A stretch of DNA of 64,000 bases from Fibrella arboris (GTDB lineage: Bacteria; Bacteroidota; Bacteroidia; Cytophagales; Spirosomataceae). Positions 9,452-17,962 of this stretch are shown in pieces; the stretch's first letter is position 1; every line of letters begins with the position of its first letter. The notes under the pieces are model-generated. The model was not told the DNA's origin. It worked only from the letters and a program-made list of their open reading frames with translations, and did no database searches. Both the position numbers and the translations under genes were made by a program. The stretch is from contig NZ_JBGGWE010000013.1 of assembly GCF_041321095.1 (NCBI RefSeq), positions 62,001 to 126,000 of the forward strand, read 5' to 3'.

Positions 9452-10684
9452 TTACTGCTCTACATAATTCATATCTTTCGAAAAGGTCTCTTCCAGGAAA
9501 TTCAAGGCCAGCAACGAGCAAAGTACTACGCCTGCGCCGATGAGTAGCGGCCCATACGTTAGCCCAAGAGACGGTTTGAGCGCCACGAACAACCAGGTAA
9601 GCGGCACGGTGGCTCCCCGCACAAAATTGGGGACGGACGTTGCTACGGTTGCGCGCACATTGGTTCCGAAAAGCTCGGCGGCCAGAATGATAAATAGCGT
9701 CCAGTAGCCGTTGCAGAAACCCAGACAGGCGCACAACACGTAGAACTGACCGGTACTGCTGATTGGCAGCAACAGATAGGCCAGCATCATGGCGAACGAG
9801 AGCAGGATAAAGAGCCGGATCGCCTTCTTCCGGCTCTGCCACCGCTGACTGATCAGGCCACTCACAATATCGCCGACAGACTGCCCGGCGAAAGCCACCA
9901 TGACCGCTTTGCCCGCAATGACTGGCTCAATGAGCCCGGCTGCGCGTCCAAACTCCGGCGAGAACGTGATCAGGATACCGACGACGAACCAAAGTGGAAC
10001 ACCCATCACAATGGCCAGCAGGTACTTTTTCAGGCTTTGTGAACTGGTAACTAAGTTCAGGAAGTTCCCCCGCTCAACGTGCTGGCTTTTCAGGTTCTCG
10101 TACAGACCCGACTCAAACACATTGACCCTTAGCCCCAGCAATAATAGCCCCAGTCCACCGCCTACGTAATACGACATCCGCCAGGCGAACAGATCGGCCA
10201 CGAAATAGGCGGTAATGGCACCCAGCACACCCAGTGTAGCCACCAGAATGGAGCCGTAACTCCGTAACTGCCTGGGCAAGATCTCGGCAACCAGCGTAAT
10301 ACCCGCCCCCAATTCACCAGCCAGACCAATGCCTGCCACGAAACGTAACACGGCGTATTGGGTCAGGTTGGTAACCAGTCCGTTGGCAATATTGGCCAGG
10401 GAATACAGTAGAATTGAACCAAAAAGGACGGACAACCGACCCCGTTTATCGCCCAGGATGCCCCACAAAACACCGCCGATCACCAAACCGGCCAGCTGCA
10501 TATTGAGCAGAAAAACACCTTCGGGCAAGAGCTGTTCACCCGTAACGCCTAATGCTTTGAGGCTTGGCACCCGCACGACACTGAACAGGAACAGGTCATA
10601 CATATCGACGAAATAGCCCAAAGCAGCCACCAGAACAGGCAACTGAAACAGATACTGACGCGACGAGGCAGGCGTAGAAATCAT
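9452..10684 (-). CDS. MFS transporter (metabolite:H+ symporter type)
   Basis: The 410-residue integral membrane protein has about 12 hydrophobic segments. The MFS motif after TM2 reads GDKRGRLSVLFGS, and FVAGIGLAGELGAGITLVAEILPRQLR after TM4 resembles sugar/acid:H+ symporters. It should sit in the inner membrane and import a small metabolite. It is the last gene of a minus-strand set with GH88, flavin oxidoreductase, SDR and Gfo/Idh/MocA genes, which suggests a product of uronic or aldonic acid breakdown as cargo. A 43-bp palindrome separates it from the Gfo/Idh gene, so it may have its own promoter. Confidence 0.85.
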   Translation of the reverse strand: MISTPASSRQYLFQLPVLVAALGYFVDMYDLFLFSVVRVPSLKALGVTGEQLLPEGVFLLNMQLAGLVIGGVLWGILGDKRGRLSVLFGSILLYSLANIANGLVTNLTQYAVLRFVAGIGLAGELGAGITLVAEILPRQLRSYGSILVATLGVLGAITAYFVADLFAWRMSYYVGGGLGLLLLGLRVNVFESGLYENLKSQHVERGNFLNLVTSSQSLKKYLLAIVMGVPLWFVVGILITFSPEFGRAAGLIEPVIAGKAVMVAFAGQSVGDIVSGLISQRWQSRKKAIRLFILLSFAMMLAYLLLPISSTGQFYVLCACLGFCNGYWTLFIILAAELFGTNVRATVATSVPNFVRGATVPLTWLFVALKPSLGLTYGPLLIGAGVVLCSLLALNFLEETFSKDMNYVEQ

Positions 10685-10708
10685 AATCTTAAAGTCATTA
10701 GGCTGCGC

Positions 10709-10806
10709 GTCATTAAGTGGTCATCAGGCTGCGCTGTCATTGATGGTCATTGTTTGTTCACTTAATGACTATCAATGACAGCGCAGCCTGATGACCACTT
10801 AGTGAC
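10709..10806. repeat. 43-bp near-perfect palindrome sharing a 16-mer with the element at 31114
   Basis: Arms 10709-10751 and 10764-10806 pair with 2 mismatches around a 12-base loop, between the Gfo/Idh stop (10818) and the MFS start (10684). The 16-mer GTCATTAAGTGGTCAT (10709-10724) recurs exactly at 31114-31129 in another palindrome. The word GGCTGCGC is also repeated directly at 10701 and 10727. It may act as a terminator, but it is longer than needed for one. Confidence 0.8.
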
Positions 10807-10817
10807 TCTTTCTCAAA

Positions 10818-12119
10818 TTAAACGTTTGTTGGAATGACGTAAGGTGCTCTGTATTTGCGGGTCAGCATGGCGTTGGCCTGCTTGTCGCCGACAAACATTT
10901 CTTTCTGCGGATCAAAGTCAAGGGTGCGGCCCAGGCGGTACGCAATGTTGCCAAGGTGCGCCAGCGACGAGGCCAGGTGCGCCGTTTCAACGGGACCGTT
11001 CAGCAGCTTCTTGTCACGGGCACGCGCGGCGTCGGCGAAGTTTTTGTAGTGATCGCCACCCGCGTTCCGGGCGGGGCCAGGCTCGCGGTTACGACCCAGG
11101 TACGTCTTGTAATCGTTGTAACCGTTGATGACCATGTAACCCTTGTCGCCGTAGAAAATATTGCCTACTTCAACGCCATCCTCTTTATTGGTCATCCAGG
11201 GACGTACCTCGAATTCGATGATTTTACCCTGCTTGGGGTAGTGATAGGTCGACGTCAACACTTCGGGGGTTTCCTTGCAGTCGTTCCAGAGGAATTTACC
11301 ACCCGCCGACGTAATCTTTTCGGGTAGTCCTACGTCGAGGCCCCACATGCAGAGGTCGGTTTCGTGGATGCCCTGGTTACCGATGTCGCCGTTGCCGTAG
11401 TCCCAGAACCAGTGCCAGTTATAGTGCACGTAGTTTTTACTGAACTCGCGCGCCTGAGCTGGCCCCTGCCATAGATCCCAGTTTAATCCTTCCGGTACAG
11501 GCGAGTTACCCAGATTGCCAATATCAGCCCGCCATTTATAAACCGTGCCACGAGCCATGTACACCTTGCCGATGAGCCCGTCGCGCAGGTGCTTAATGGC
11601 TTCCTGAATGGCCACCGAACTCCGCAGCTGCACGCCGTGCTGCACAATCCGGTTGTATTTGGTCGCCGCCTCGATCAGCTTCCGCCCTTCAAACAGGTTA
11701 TGGCAACCCGGCTTCTCCACGTACACGTCTTTACCAGCCTGACAGGCCCAGATCGCCGCCAGCGCATGCCAGTGGTTGGGCGTCGCAATACTCACGGCGT
11801 CGATGTCTTTGTCGTCGTAGACTTTCCGCAGATCGCCTTCCATTTTCACCTTCCGATTATATTTTTTCTCAAAGTCAGCCGCACCCTGTCTGAGCACAAC
11901 GTCATCGACGTCACAGAGGGTAGCCACGTCTACGTTGTCGAGTTTCGAGAAACCGGCGATGTGATCTTTTCCACGACCATTGATACCGATCACAGCTACA
12001 CGAAGGCGGTCGTTGGCGCCGAACGCCCGGCTCGGAATAATCGTGGGAAGCCCCAACACAGCCGCGCCAGTAGCCGCGGTCTGAATGAATTTACGTCTTG
12101 AAAAGGAGGCATTTTCCAT
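10818..12119 (-). CDS. Tat-exported Gfo/Idh/MocA family oxidoreductase
   Basis: The N-terminus has a twin-arginine signal (SRRKFIQTAATGAAVLG) followed by a Rossmann fold with LRVAVIGINGRGKDHIAGF, so this NAD(P)-dependent sugar or cyclitol oxidoreductase is probably folded before export. EKPGCHNLFEGRKLIEAA matches the conserved EKP motif of the family, and the C-terminal alpha/beta domain is present, for 433 residues in all. Tat-exported members are common in Bacteroidota, usually with tightly bound NAD and unknown substrates; some act on glycosides by an oxidation/reduction mechanism. Its neighbours suggest a uronic-acid-containing glycan. The start at 12119 keeps the whole signal. Confidence 0.88.
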   Translation of the reverse strand: MENASFSRRKFIQTAATGAAVLGLPTIIPSRAFGANDRLRVAVIGINGRGKDHIAGFSKLDNVDVATLCDVDDVVLRQGAADFEKKYNRKVKMEGDLRKVYDDKDIDAVSIATPNHWHALAAIWACQAGKDVYVEKPGCHNLFEGRKLIEAATKYNRIVQHGVQLRSSVAIQEAIKHLRDGLIGKVYMARGTVYKWRADIGNLGNSPVPEGLNWDLWQGPAQAREFSKNYVHYNWHWFWDYGNGDIGNQGIHETDLCMWGLDVGLPEKITSAGGKFLWNDCKETPEVLTSTYHYPKQGKIIEFEVRPWMTNKEDGVEVGNIFYGDKGYMVINGYNDYKTYLGRNREPGPARNAGGDHYKNFADAARARDKKLLNGPVETAHLASSLAHLGNIAYRLGRTLDFDPQKEMFVGDKQANAMLTRKYRAPYVIPTNV

Positions 12120-12181
12120 AATGAGGTAGAGGGATTTATGTTTAGGAATAGGTAATTGAGGAAATATACAGATTGCTTGAC

Positions 12182-12218
12182 GAGTGATGCGTTTGCTCGT
12201 ATTGCTGACGCATTACTC
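12182..12218 (-). terminator. Short hairpin after the SDR gene
   Basis: Arms 12182-12192 and 12208-12218 (GAGTGATGCGT and its complement with one mismatch) flank a 15-base loop that includes the TGCTGACGC word seen in other intergenic hairpins. Located 79 bp past the SDR stop, it could end the GH88-oxidoreductase-SDR transcript. Confidence 0.5.
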
Positions 12219-12296
12219 AAAAGCGGTCATACACAAGCAACTCATGTTAGTGAATCTGAAACTAGACGTAAACTACTCTGCACCAGCCGCTAACCT

Positions 12297-13085
12297 TCAC
12301 AGGCGCCCCAGCGTCATGCCCCCGTCGATCATAAAAACCTGACCGGTTGAATACGGAAAGCCACCGCCTGCAATGGCCGCCACCGCCCGACCAACATCAT
12401 CGGGCAGTCCCCAGCGAGGCTGAACGGTCAGCCCTTCGGCAATGAGCTTATCGTATTTATCCGTTACCCCCGCCGTCATATCCGTTCGAATAATTCCCGG
12501 CCGCACTTCATAGACGGGAATACCATGCTCCCCAAGCCGCACGGCGAATAGCTGCGTGGCCATGCTCAGCCCTGCTTTCGAAATACAATAATCACCCCGA
12601 TTTACTGACGCGACCGTCGCAGAAACCGACGAAACGGTGATAATACTTGCCTGGAAATCAGAATCATCTCGTTTCTGTTCGATCAGCCAGTTGGCTACGG
12701 CCTGCGTCAGAAAGTAGGGCCCTTTCAGGTTGGTGGTCAACAGCCGATCGTAGCTCTCTTCGGTGGCTTCCAGCAGATCGGCACGTACCTGGGGTGCAAC
12801 GCCTGCATTGTTGACCAGCAGGTTCAACTGGCCAAAATGGGTCCTGATTGTTGCCAGCATTGTCCTCCGCGCCTCCGCATCGGCAACGCTCCCCTGGCAA
12901 TAGATCACGTCGGCGCCCAGCTGCCGCAACGTACCCAGCACATCTAAAATCGCCGATTCATCCCGAATGCCGTTGATAGCCAGATCGAAGCCTTCTCTGG
13001 CCAGGTGTTCAGCAATACCGAGTCCTATACCCCGACTGCTTCCGGTGACGAAAGCGACAGGCCGGGTACGTTCCGTCTGTTTCAC
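12297..13085 (-). CDS. Short-chain dehydrogenase/reductase (3-ketoacyl-ACP reductase-like)
   Basis: This NAD(P)-dependent enzyme has the classical SDR features: TGSSRGIG cofactor loop near residue 15, NNAG (LLVNNAGVAP), the catalytic Ser of VSSVSA and YCISK, and a C-terminal FMIDGGMTLGRL. I place the start at a GTG at 13085, because it overlaps the stop of the upstream flavin oxidoreductase by 4 bp (GTGA) and has AAGGAG just upstream; the ATG at 13157 would lie deep inside that gene. The predicted length is 262 residues. It is named for FabG-like proteins, but in this setting a sugar-acid dehydrogenase is more likely. Translational coupling with the preceding gene is expected. Confidence 0.87.
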   Translation of the reverse strand: MKQTERTRPVAFVTGSSRGIGLGIAEHLAREGFDLAINGIRDESAILDVLGTLRQLGADVIYCQGSVADAEARRTMLATIRTHFGQLNLLVNNAGVAPQVRADLLEATEESYDRLLTTNLKGPYFLTQAVANWLIEQKRDDSDFQASIITVSSVSATVASVNRGDYCISKAGLSMATQLFAVRLGEHGIPVYEVRPGIIRTDMTAGVTDKYDKLIAEGLTVQPRWGLPDDVGRAVAAIAGGGFPYSTGQVFMIDGGMTLGRL

Positions 13086-14527
13086 AGCGTCTCCTTTATG
13101 GCTTTCAACTGGTCGGCTTCCGGTAACTTTTTGTAGGTAGGGTCTAGCGGATAACAACCCGAAACGAGCCCGTTGCGGGGGGCCGTTGTGCAGTCGGAAA
13201 AGGTGCGGCAGATGTGATTGCGCACCAGCGACCGACCGGCAATCATATCGGCGGGCATAGTTGGATACGACAGGACCATCCGACCAAACCCAACGCTATC
13301 GGCCATGCCGTTCCGCAGCACATACTGGGCCACATTGGGAAGCCATTCCTGCAGATACGAATAGCCCGAACCAATCAGGATCAGCGCCGGAAAGGCTTTT
13401 TTCAGCGCACAGGTCACATCAATCTGCCGCTTCACCCCTACCAGCGGATCTTCGGGCGGCAGGTAGCCGTCAGACGGCGGAAACAGGGCCGGACGCATCA
13501 GGTGCGGATTGTAGTACGGACTACCGCCTGTGATGCACACCAGCTGTATACCAAGCGATTGGGCTACTTCCAGGAAAGCCTTTGGCTCGTCGAGGTTAAT
13601 CGTTAGCCCCGTTTGCTGCCCGCCAAACGCGTAGGGATAAGCATCCGTTTTTTCGGGTTCGCCAACCTCATTCGGCCCTTTTTTAAACGGCAGCAGATCA
13701 AACGCACTGAGGCGAATCCCCATTTCCAGGCCCGGAGCCGCCTGCTTGATGCCGTCAACAATACGCCGCAGAAACCGGGTGCGGTTCTCGAAACTACCAC
13801 CATAATTCCCCTCGCGGTCCACGGCACTCAGAAACTCATGGCCCAGGTAGCCGTGGCAATGTTTGATATCCACAAAATCGTAACCCGCCTGCTGCGCCAG
13901 CACCGCCGCAGCAATGTATTTCTGAATGATATCGTCGATGTCTCCGTCGGTCAGCGTCGGGTAGTTGGCGTCCATCCCGAATTTCTGATTCAGGTACGGA
14001 TGGGCGTAGAGTATTTTCGGTTCAAATTTCTTGTGACTGGCTGGCTTACAAAACCGCCCCGAATGCGTGAGTTGCAGCCCAATAACGAGGTCGTCGGTAC
14101 GGCCAAATTGCTCGGTGTGCTTGTCGAGGATAAGCTGGCGCAACTGAGTGAGTTCGCCAATTGTATCCTGATTGATAACCAGCTGATTAGGATTCGCCTT
14201 TCCCTCGTGGCAGACGGCCACAGCCTCGCAACCGAATAACAGTTTAGCGCCGCTTTCGGCAAATTTCAGCCAGCGTTTCCGGGTGAAATCGGTCGGCTTT
14301 CCATCCAGTGTTCCGTCCCAGCCTTCCATGGGCAAAATGCACAGGCTGTTACCGATCGTTTTTCCCGACTTCAGCTGAATCGGCCGACCAAATGGGCTTT
14401 CGCCGGGTGGCAGCAGGGTTTCGTCGAATGGCAAGTCGATCCCATTTGTTGCCAGGTACGTTGTCAACTCCGAGGCCGTTTTGAGCTGGGCCATCCGGGT
14501 GTATTTCGGTTTGTATTTACCACTCAT
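13082..14527 (-). CDS. Old-yellow-enzyme family NADH:flavin oxidoreductase
   Basis: The 481-residue protein is an FMN-dependent TIM barrel. Visible motifs include HSGRFCKP, DIKHCHGYLGHEFLSAVDREGNYGGSFENR (the active-site and FMN-binding region of the 2,4-dienoyl-CoA reductase-like group), and the C-terminal GSGYSYLQEWLPNVAQ with VGFGR before the phosphate-binding end. It lacks the fused FAD/NADPH domain of DCR enzymes. The reaction is reduction of an activated C=C bond; the substrate is unknown. It sits between GH88 (39 bp gap) and SDR (4-bp overlap), which suggests reduction of an unsaturated sugar product, an inference only. Confidence 0.87.
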   Translation of the reverse strand: MSGKYKPKYTRMAQLKTASELTTYLATNGIDLPFDETLLPPGESPFGRPIQLKSGKTIGNSLCILPMEGWDGTLDGKPTDFTRKRWLKFAESGAKLLFGCEAVAVCHEGKANPNQLVINQDTIGELTQLRQLILDKHTEQFGRTDDLVIGLQLTHSGRFCKPASHKKFEPKILYAHPYLNQKFGMDANYPTLTDGDIDDIIQKYIAAAVLAQQAGYDFVDIKHCHGYLGHEFLSAVDREGNYGGSFENRTRFLRRIVDGIKQAAPGLEMGIRLSAFDLLPFKKGPNEVGEPEKTDAYPYAFGGQQTGLTINLDEPKAFLEVAQSLGIQLVCITGGSPYYNPHLMRPALFPPSDGYLPPEDPLVGVKRQIDVTCALKKAFPALILIGSGYSYLQEWLPNVAQYVLRNGMADSVGFGRMVLSYPTMPADMIAGRSLVRNHICRTFSDCTTAPRNGLVSGCYPLDPTYKKLPEADQLKAIKETL

Positions 14528-14566
14528 GCTTAAAAGGTAGGTTCAGGAAAGCGTACGGAGAGCCGC

Positions 14567-16024
14567 TTACACGCAGTTGAAAAACAGGTAATACGGGGCC
14601 TGGTCAATGGCCCGCTGAACGTACAGGGCTGCCTCCCGAATGTGATAATCGCCCCACATGCTCGACTCACCATACGGTATCTTGCTGCCTCTGGGTACGT
14701 AGTCCCAGCCATTGGGTCGGTGGTAAATAGAGTGCAGGAGCAGGCCCTCATGTTGCGGATTGGTGCTGATATAAGGTTCGTCGAGCAACGTACCCAGCAC
14801 CGTCAACCCAGCTTGCCAGTAGGTCTGTCCGGCCTGCCAGCTGGTCTGCCCCAGTAAACCAACGTCGGGCACTTGGTCGGGCTTTGTTCGTTGTTTATTC
14901 ATCAGGTAATTGCCCAGCCGCAGCAGCCCCTGGGCGGCAATGGCGGCGGCAGAACTATCGACCGGTTCGTGGTCGTTGACGGGCTTAGCGGGTCGTTCCA
15001 GGTAATCGCCGAGTCTGTGCAGGTTCGGCGCACCGGTATCCCAGTACGGAACGCCATCGGTCGGTGTGTTCTCGATATAAAAATCGCAGGTAGCGCGGGC
15101 GGCTTTGAGCATCATCGCCTCCAGCGAGTCACGTCCACCCAGACCGGCTAGTTCATCATCATGTATGGTTGCCAGTGCTTCGAGTTCTTCGGCGAACCCG
15201 CACATGGCCCAGGCCAGTCCGCGTGTCCAGGTGCTGAAACCCGTATAGCCCTGCTGCGAATTCGGGCAGCGGTACTTCCCATCGGTCACGTTGAAAATAC
15301 TTTCGTGGGCCGTACGTCCCCAGACATCGTAGGAGTCGCGCCCTTCGCCGTAATACACCGAAAAATCGGCGGTGGCTTTGATGTGGAGCAGCGCCCGTTC
15401 CAATAAATTGATGCGTACATCCCCTTCGCCCTGAAACGTATGACCCAGCAAATAACTGATCACCAGCGCCCGACAAGAGCGGATGGTATCGACAAACAGG
15501 GAATGCGGGCCGTTGAACGAGTGAATAAATCCGCCTGGCGTCCCTGCGCCAGGCGTCCCTGCTCCTTCCCGGGTCGGCGTCCAGCGATTGGCCTGCACCG
15601 CGCCCGAAATTTTCAGGGCTAACTCATACGTGTTCTTTTCCCATTCGTTGTACGGAATCTTGCCTTCCCGCATCAACCGAAGCAGATTTCCGTAGGTGCT
15701 GACGTTGTTGAACCCGTGGTCGTGCACACCCACATGACTGACGTGGGGCGCCATAACGTCGATTGTTCGCTGGCGACCTAGTTCGAGGAATTCGTCCTCG
15801 CCGGTTGCATCGAATTGAAGGATAGCCGAGCCGTACTGAAATCCCTGTGTCCATTCGGTCCAGCCGCGGGTCGTGTAGCGGCCTTGTATGGTAAAGACAG
15901 GTGAGCCCTTTGCGGGGTCATACTGCTGTTCGATCAGGTTGATTTTTTGCGCAGAAAGCGCCCAGAATCGCTGGAGTTTTGAGGATAAGTCAGCCGGTTT
16001 AATCGAGGGGTTGACGTGAATCAT
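14567..16024 (-). CDS. GH88 unsaturated glucuronyl hydrolase
   Basis: The enzyme removes 4,5-unsaturated uronic acid from the ends of oligosaccharides produced by lyases. The (alpha/alpha)6 core shows THVSHVGVHDHGFNNVSTYG-like sequence, VWGRTAHESIFNVTDGKYR and the GFSTWTRGLAWAMCGFAEEL stretch typical of GH88. No signal peptide is seen, so it acts in the cytoplasm. The frame is open to an ATG at 16084; I prefer the ATG at 16024 (MIHVNPSIKP), since the extra 20 residues look unconserved. It leads the operon with the flavin oxidoreductase and SDR, consistent with uronide use. A GH105 enzyme lies separately at 32526. Confidence 0.85.
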   Translation of the reverse strand: MIHVNPSIKPADLSSKLQRFWALSAQKINLIEQQYDPAKGSPVFTIQGRYTTRGWTEWTQGFQYGSAILQFDATGEDEFLELGRQRTIDVMAPHVSHVGVHDHGFNNVSTYGNLLRLMREGKIPYNEWEKNTYELALKISGAVQANRWTPTREGAGTPGAGTPGGFIHSFNGPHSLFVDTIRSCRALVISYLLGHTFQGEGDVRINLLERALLHIKATADFSVYYGEGRDSYDVWGRTAHESIFNVTDGKYRCPNSQQGYTGFSTWTRGLAWAMCGFAEELEALATIHDDELAGLGGRDSLEAMMLKAARATCDFYIENTPTDGVPYWDTGAPNLHRLGDYLERPAKPVNDHEPVDSSAAAIAAQGLLRLGNYLMNKQRTKPDQVPDVGLLGQTSWQAGQTYWQAGLTVLGTLLDEPYISTNPQHEGLLLHSIYHRPNGWDYVPRGSKIPYGESSMWGDYHIREAALYVQRAIDQAPYYLFFNCV

Positions 16025-16210
16025 GCGGGGATAGCCTAATGAACTGTAGCGCTGCCTGTGCCACTTGAAGCTGAAAAACAGCATTTACCTACATTCTACT
16101 TTCGGGCGGTTTGCGCACAGGCGGTCAGGCCGGGATTACGCATACAACCTACTTCAGTTAGACGGGAATAGGCTACTTTTATGCGTTAGTTACTTCACTG
16201 AAAAACACCC

Positions 16211-16783
16211 ATGAAACAGACTGCTTTACTAGTTGGATTTTTATTCCTGGCCCTGACCAGCGCAGATGCCCAAACCTTCCGCGCCCTCGACAAATCGCCC
16301 ATGGATATGGCCTACTATCCAGACGATTACGCGCATGATCGTAAGTTTGCTCCGGCTAAAATTGGCAACGATAAACTAGCGGCCCGCGTCACGTATACCC
16401 GGCCGGCCAAGAACGGGCGTGAGGTGTTTGGCAAGCTGGTGCCTTATGGCAAAGTGTGGCGGGCCGGTGCCAACGAAGCGCCAGAGATCAAATTTTATCA
16501 GGACGTGACCATCGGCGGCAAGAAAATCCCGGCGGGTAGCTATGCCCTGCTGACCATCCCGAACGAAACCGAATGGACGATCATTCTCAGCTCTGATCTC
16601 GACCAATGGGGCGCTTACAGCTACAACCAGGCCCTCGACGTGGCCCGCGTGAACGTACCTGTGCAAAAAACGGAGACACCTCTGGAGAATTTCTCGATTC
16701 AGTTCGCCAAAAAAGACGCCCAAAACGCCACGATGTACCTTGGTTGGGACACTACAATGGTAGCCGTTCCGGTGGGTCTATAG
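16211..16783 (+). CDS. DUF2911 domain periplasmic protein
   Basis: The protein has 190 residues with a signal peptide (MKQTALLVGFLFLALTSADAQ). The rest fits DUF2911: KSPMDMAYYPDDYA, VTYTRPAKNGREVFGKLVPYGKVWRAGANEAPEIKF, PAGSYALLTIPNETEWTIILSS and a C-terminal WDTT. The family is frequent in Bacteroidota, predicted periplasmic, with no proven role. It is followed 24 bp later by a good terminator, so it is a single-gene unit. It is divergent from the GH88 operon. Confidence 0.85.
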   Translation: MKQTALLVGFLFLALTSADAQTFRALDKSPMDMAYYPDDYAHDRKFAPAKIGNDKLAARVTYTRPAKNGREVFGKLVPYGKVWRAGANEAPEIKFYQDVTIGGKKIPAGSYALLTIPNETEWTIILSSDLDQWGAYSYNQALDVARVNVPVQKTETPLENFSIQFAKKDAQNATMYLGWDTTMVAVPVGL

Positions 16784-16806
16784 ACGCTACCTTCTGCTTT
16801 TGGCTC

Positions 16807-16841
16807 AACTGCTTCCTGTCGCTCAACGGGAAGCAGTTTTT
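16807..16841 (+). terminator. Rho-independent terminator of the DUF2911 gene
   Basis: Stem AACTGCTTCC (16807-16816) pairs with GGAAGCAGTT (16829-16838), followed by a T-run. Spacing from the stop codon (16783) is 23 bp, which is typical. Confidence 0.8.
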
Positions 16842-16959
16842 GTTGCTGGTTGGCTTCGCGCACTAGCGAAACAACTGTCTATCAACAACATAAACCTTCG
16901 CACAAAACACAGGACCGTTCATTCATGTTAGAATAAGGTAATGCTAACTCGATACACAG

Positions 16960-17220
16960 ATGGATTTCTCAAAACTAGCCAGCCTGATAACGCCACTTGT
17001 TCTGGTATCGCTGATGGGTGTAGTGATGATCCTCTACGGATTCGTTGATATGAAGCGGGATAACAATGTGCTGCAATTTATCTTCGGCGTTCCACTCGCG
17101 GCCGGGGCGCTCGGCCTTCACTACGTCGTTCGCCGCGCCGCCCAACATAATACACGACACGTCTGGATAGCCGAATCGATCCTGGTGGGCCTGATGGGAT
17201 ACGGATTCCTGCATTCATAG
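16960..17220 (+). CDS. Small hypothetical membrane protein, 86 aa
   Basis: The sequence suggests three hydrophobic stretches: about 8-28 (ITPLVLVSLMGVVMILYGFV), 39-57 (LQFIFGVPLAAGALGLHYVV) and a weaker one at 70-85. A charged loop with MKRDNN lies between the first two. It would be an inner membrane protein. I do not recognise a family. The next gene starts 34 bp later on the same strand, so co-transcription is possible. The frame has normal codon use for the region and looks real. Confidence 0.65.
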   Translation: MDFSKLASLITPLVLVSLMGVVMILYGFVDMKRDNNVLQFIFGVPLAAGALGLHYVVRRAAQHNTRHVWIAESILVGLMGYGFLHS

Positions 17221-17254
17221 TCAGTGCTCACGCAATGGTCATAAGCTGAGTTGT

Positions 17255-17647
17255 ATGCGAACGGTATTGTCAATAGCGGGTATGTGGTTTGGAGCCGCTA
17301 TCCTGTCGGGTTTCCAGCAAACAGATAGCTGGCTGGGTACGTGGTCGGGCGAGACGAAGGACGGCGTCACCTACACCATCAAGGTCAACGACAAATACAG
17401 GGGCATGAACCTATGCGACGTACACGCCGAGGGCGTTCAAACCTTCTATACGCTGGACTGCGTGGCAACCGGAACACCCACCCTGCTAAAAGTTTACTAC
17501 CGGTCAGCGACAGACGGGGCTTTCTACGCCAAAGATCGGGTCAAAATCAACGATCCATTCTTCGTGTTGCAGCGCACCAACGGCAAGGTTTCCTGGCAGT
17601 GGAAACAGATCTTCGATGGCAGCGTAGCCGTGCGTAAAGTGAAATAG
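17255..17647 (+). CDS. Small secreted hypothetical protein (DUF5991-like)
   Basis: The 130-residue protein has a signal peptide (MRTVLSIAGMWFGAAILSGF). The mature part is all beta in appearance and begins with WLGTWSGETKDGVTYTIKV, then YTLDCVATGTPTLLKVYYRS, ending VAVRKVK. This layout resembles lipocalin-like DUF families such as DUF5991; I am not sure of the family. It contains two cysteines that could form a disulfide. The function is unknown. A Phd/VapC module follows 78 bp later with its own promoter. Confidence 0.65.
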   Translation: MRTVLSIAGMWFGAAILSGFQQTDSWLGTWSGETKDGVTYTIKVNDKYRGMNLCDVHAEGVQTFYTLDCVATGTPTLLKVYYRSATDGAFYAKDRVKINDPFFVLQRTNGKVSWQWKQIFDGSVAVRKVK

Positions 17648-17670
17648 GTACGTTGGCGCCTGAAAACAAA

Positions 17671-17702
17671 CTTGACAACTTGTCAAGAAAGGAATAGATT
17701 TG
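17671..17702 (+). promoter_or_regulatory. Bacteroidota-type promoter and operator of the Phd/VapC module
   Basis: TTG (17672-17674) and TAGATTTG (17695-17702) are spaced by 20 bp and match the -33 TTG / -7 TAnnTTTG promoter of Bacteroidota. A 17-bp perfect palindrome, CTTGACAACTTGTCAAG (17671-17687), covers the -33 element. Its place fits autorepression by the antitoxin, as known for Phd/YefM systems. The antitoxin ATG follows 23 bp downstream. Confidence 0.75.
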
Positions 17703-17725
17703 ACTTCATCTGCGTTTGTACAACT

Positions 17726-17962
17726 ATGAAGACAATGACTGTTGGAGACTTAAAAGCCCACTTCTCCGAAGTAATTCAAGAAGTAAAACTAGGCGAAGAG
17801 ATTGCCGTGGCCTTTGGTAAAAAGAAAGAAATAGTTGCCTACATTATCCCCAAAGAAGCTCGAACACCGGCAAAACGTCAGTTAGGCATTTTGCAGAATA
17901 AAGGTACCGCAACCTTCGCGGCCGATTTTAAGCTGACAGACGACGAATTCTTAGGGCTATGA
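17726..17962 (+). CDS. Phd/YefM family antitoxin
   Basis: The ATG at 17726 gives 78 residues beginning MKTMTVGDLKAHFSEVIQ, the characteristic N-terminus of Phd/YefM antitoxins, with GEEIAVAFGKKKEIVAYIIP next. The frame is open from 17672, but that ATG lies in the promoter/operator. The N-terminal half binds DNA; the C-terminal half, ending TDDEFLGL, neutralises the toxin. Its stop overlaps the toxin start by 4 bp (ATGA), the usual coupling. It is expected to bind the palindrome at 17671. Confidence 0.9.
   Translation: MKTMTVGDLKAHFSEVIQEVKLGEEIAVAFGKKKEIVAYIIPKEARTPAKRQLGILQNKGTATFAADFKLTDDEFLGL

Noticed and set aside
13613..14239. Plus-strand frame of 208 codons in the flavin oxidoreductase gene
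   Set aside because: Antisense shadow without recognisable motifs.
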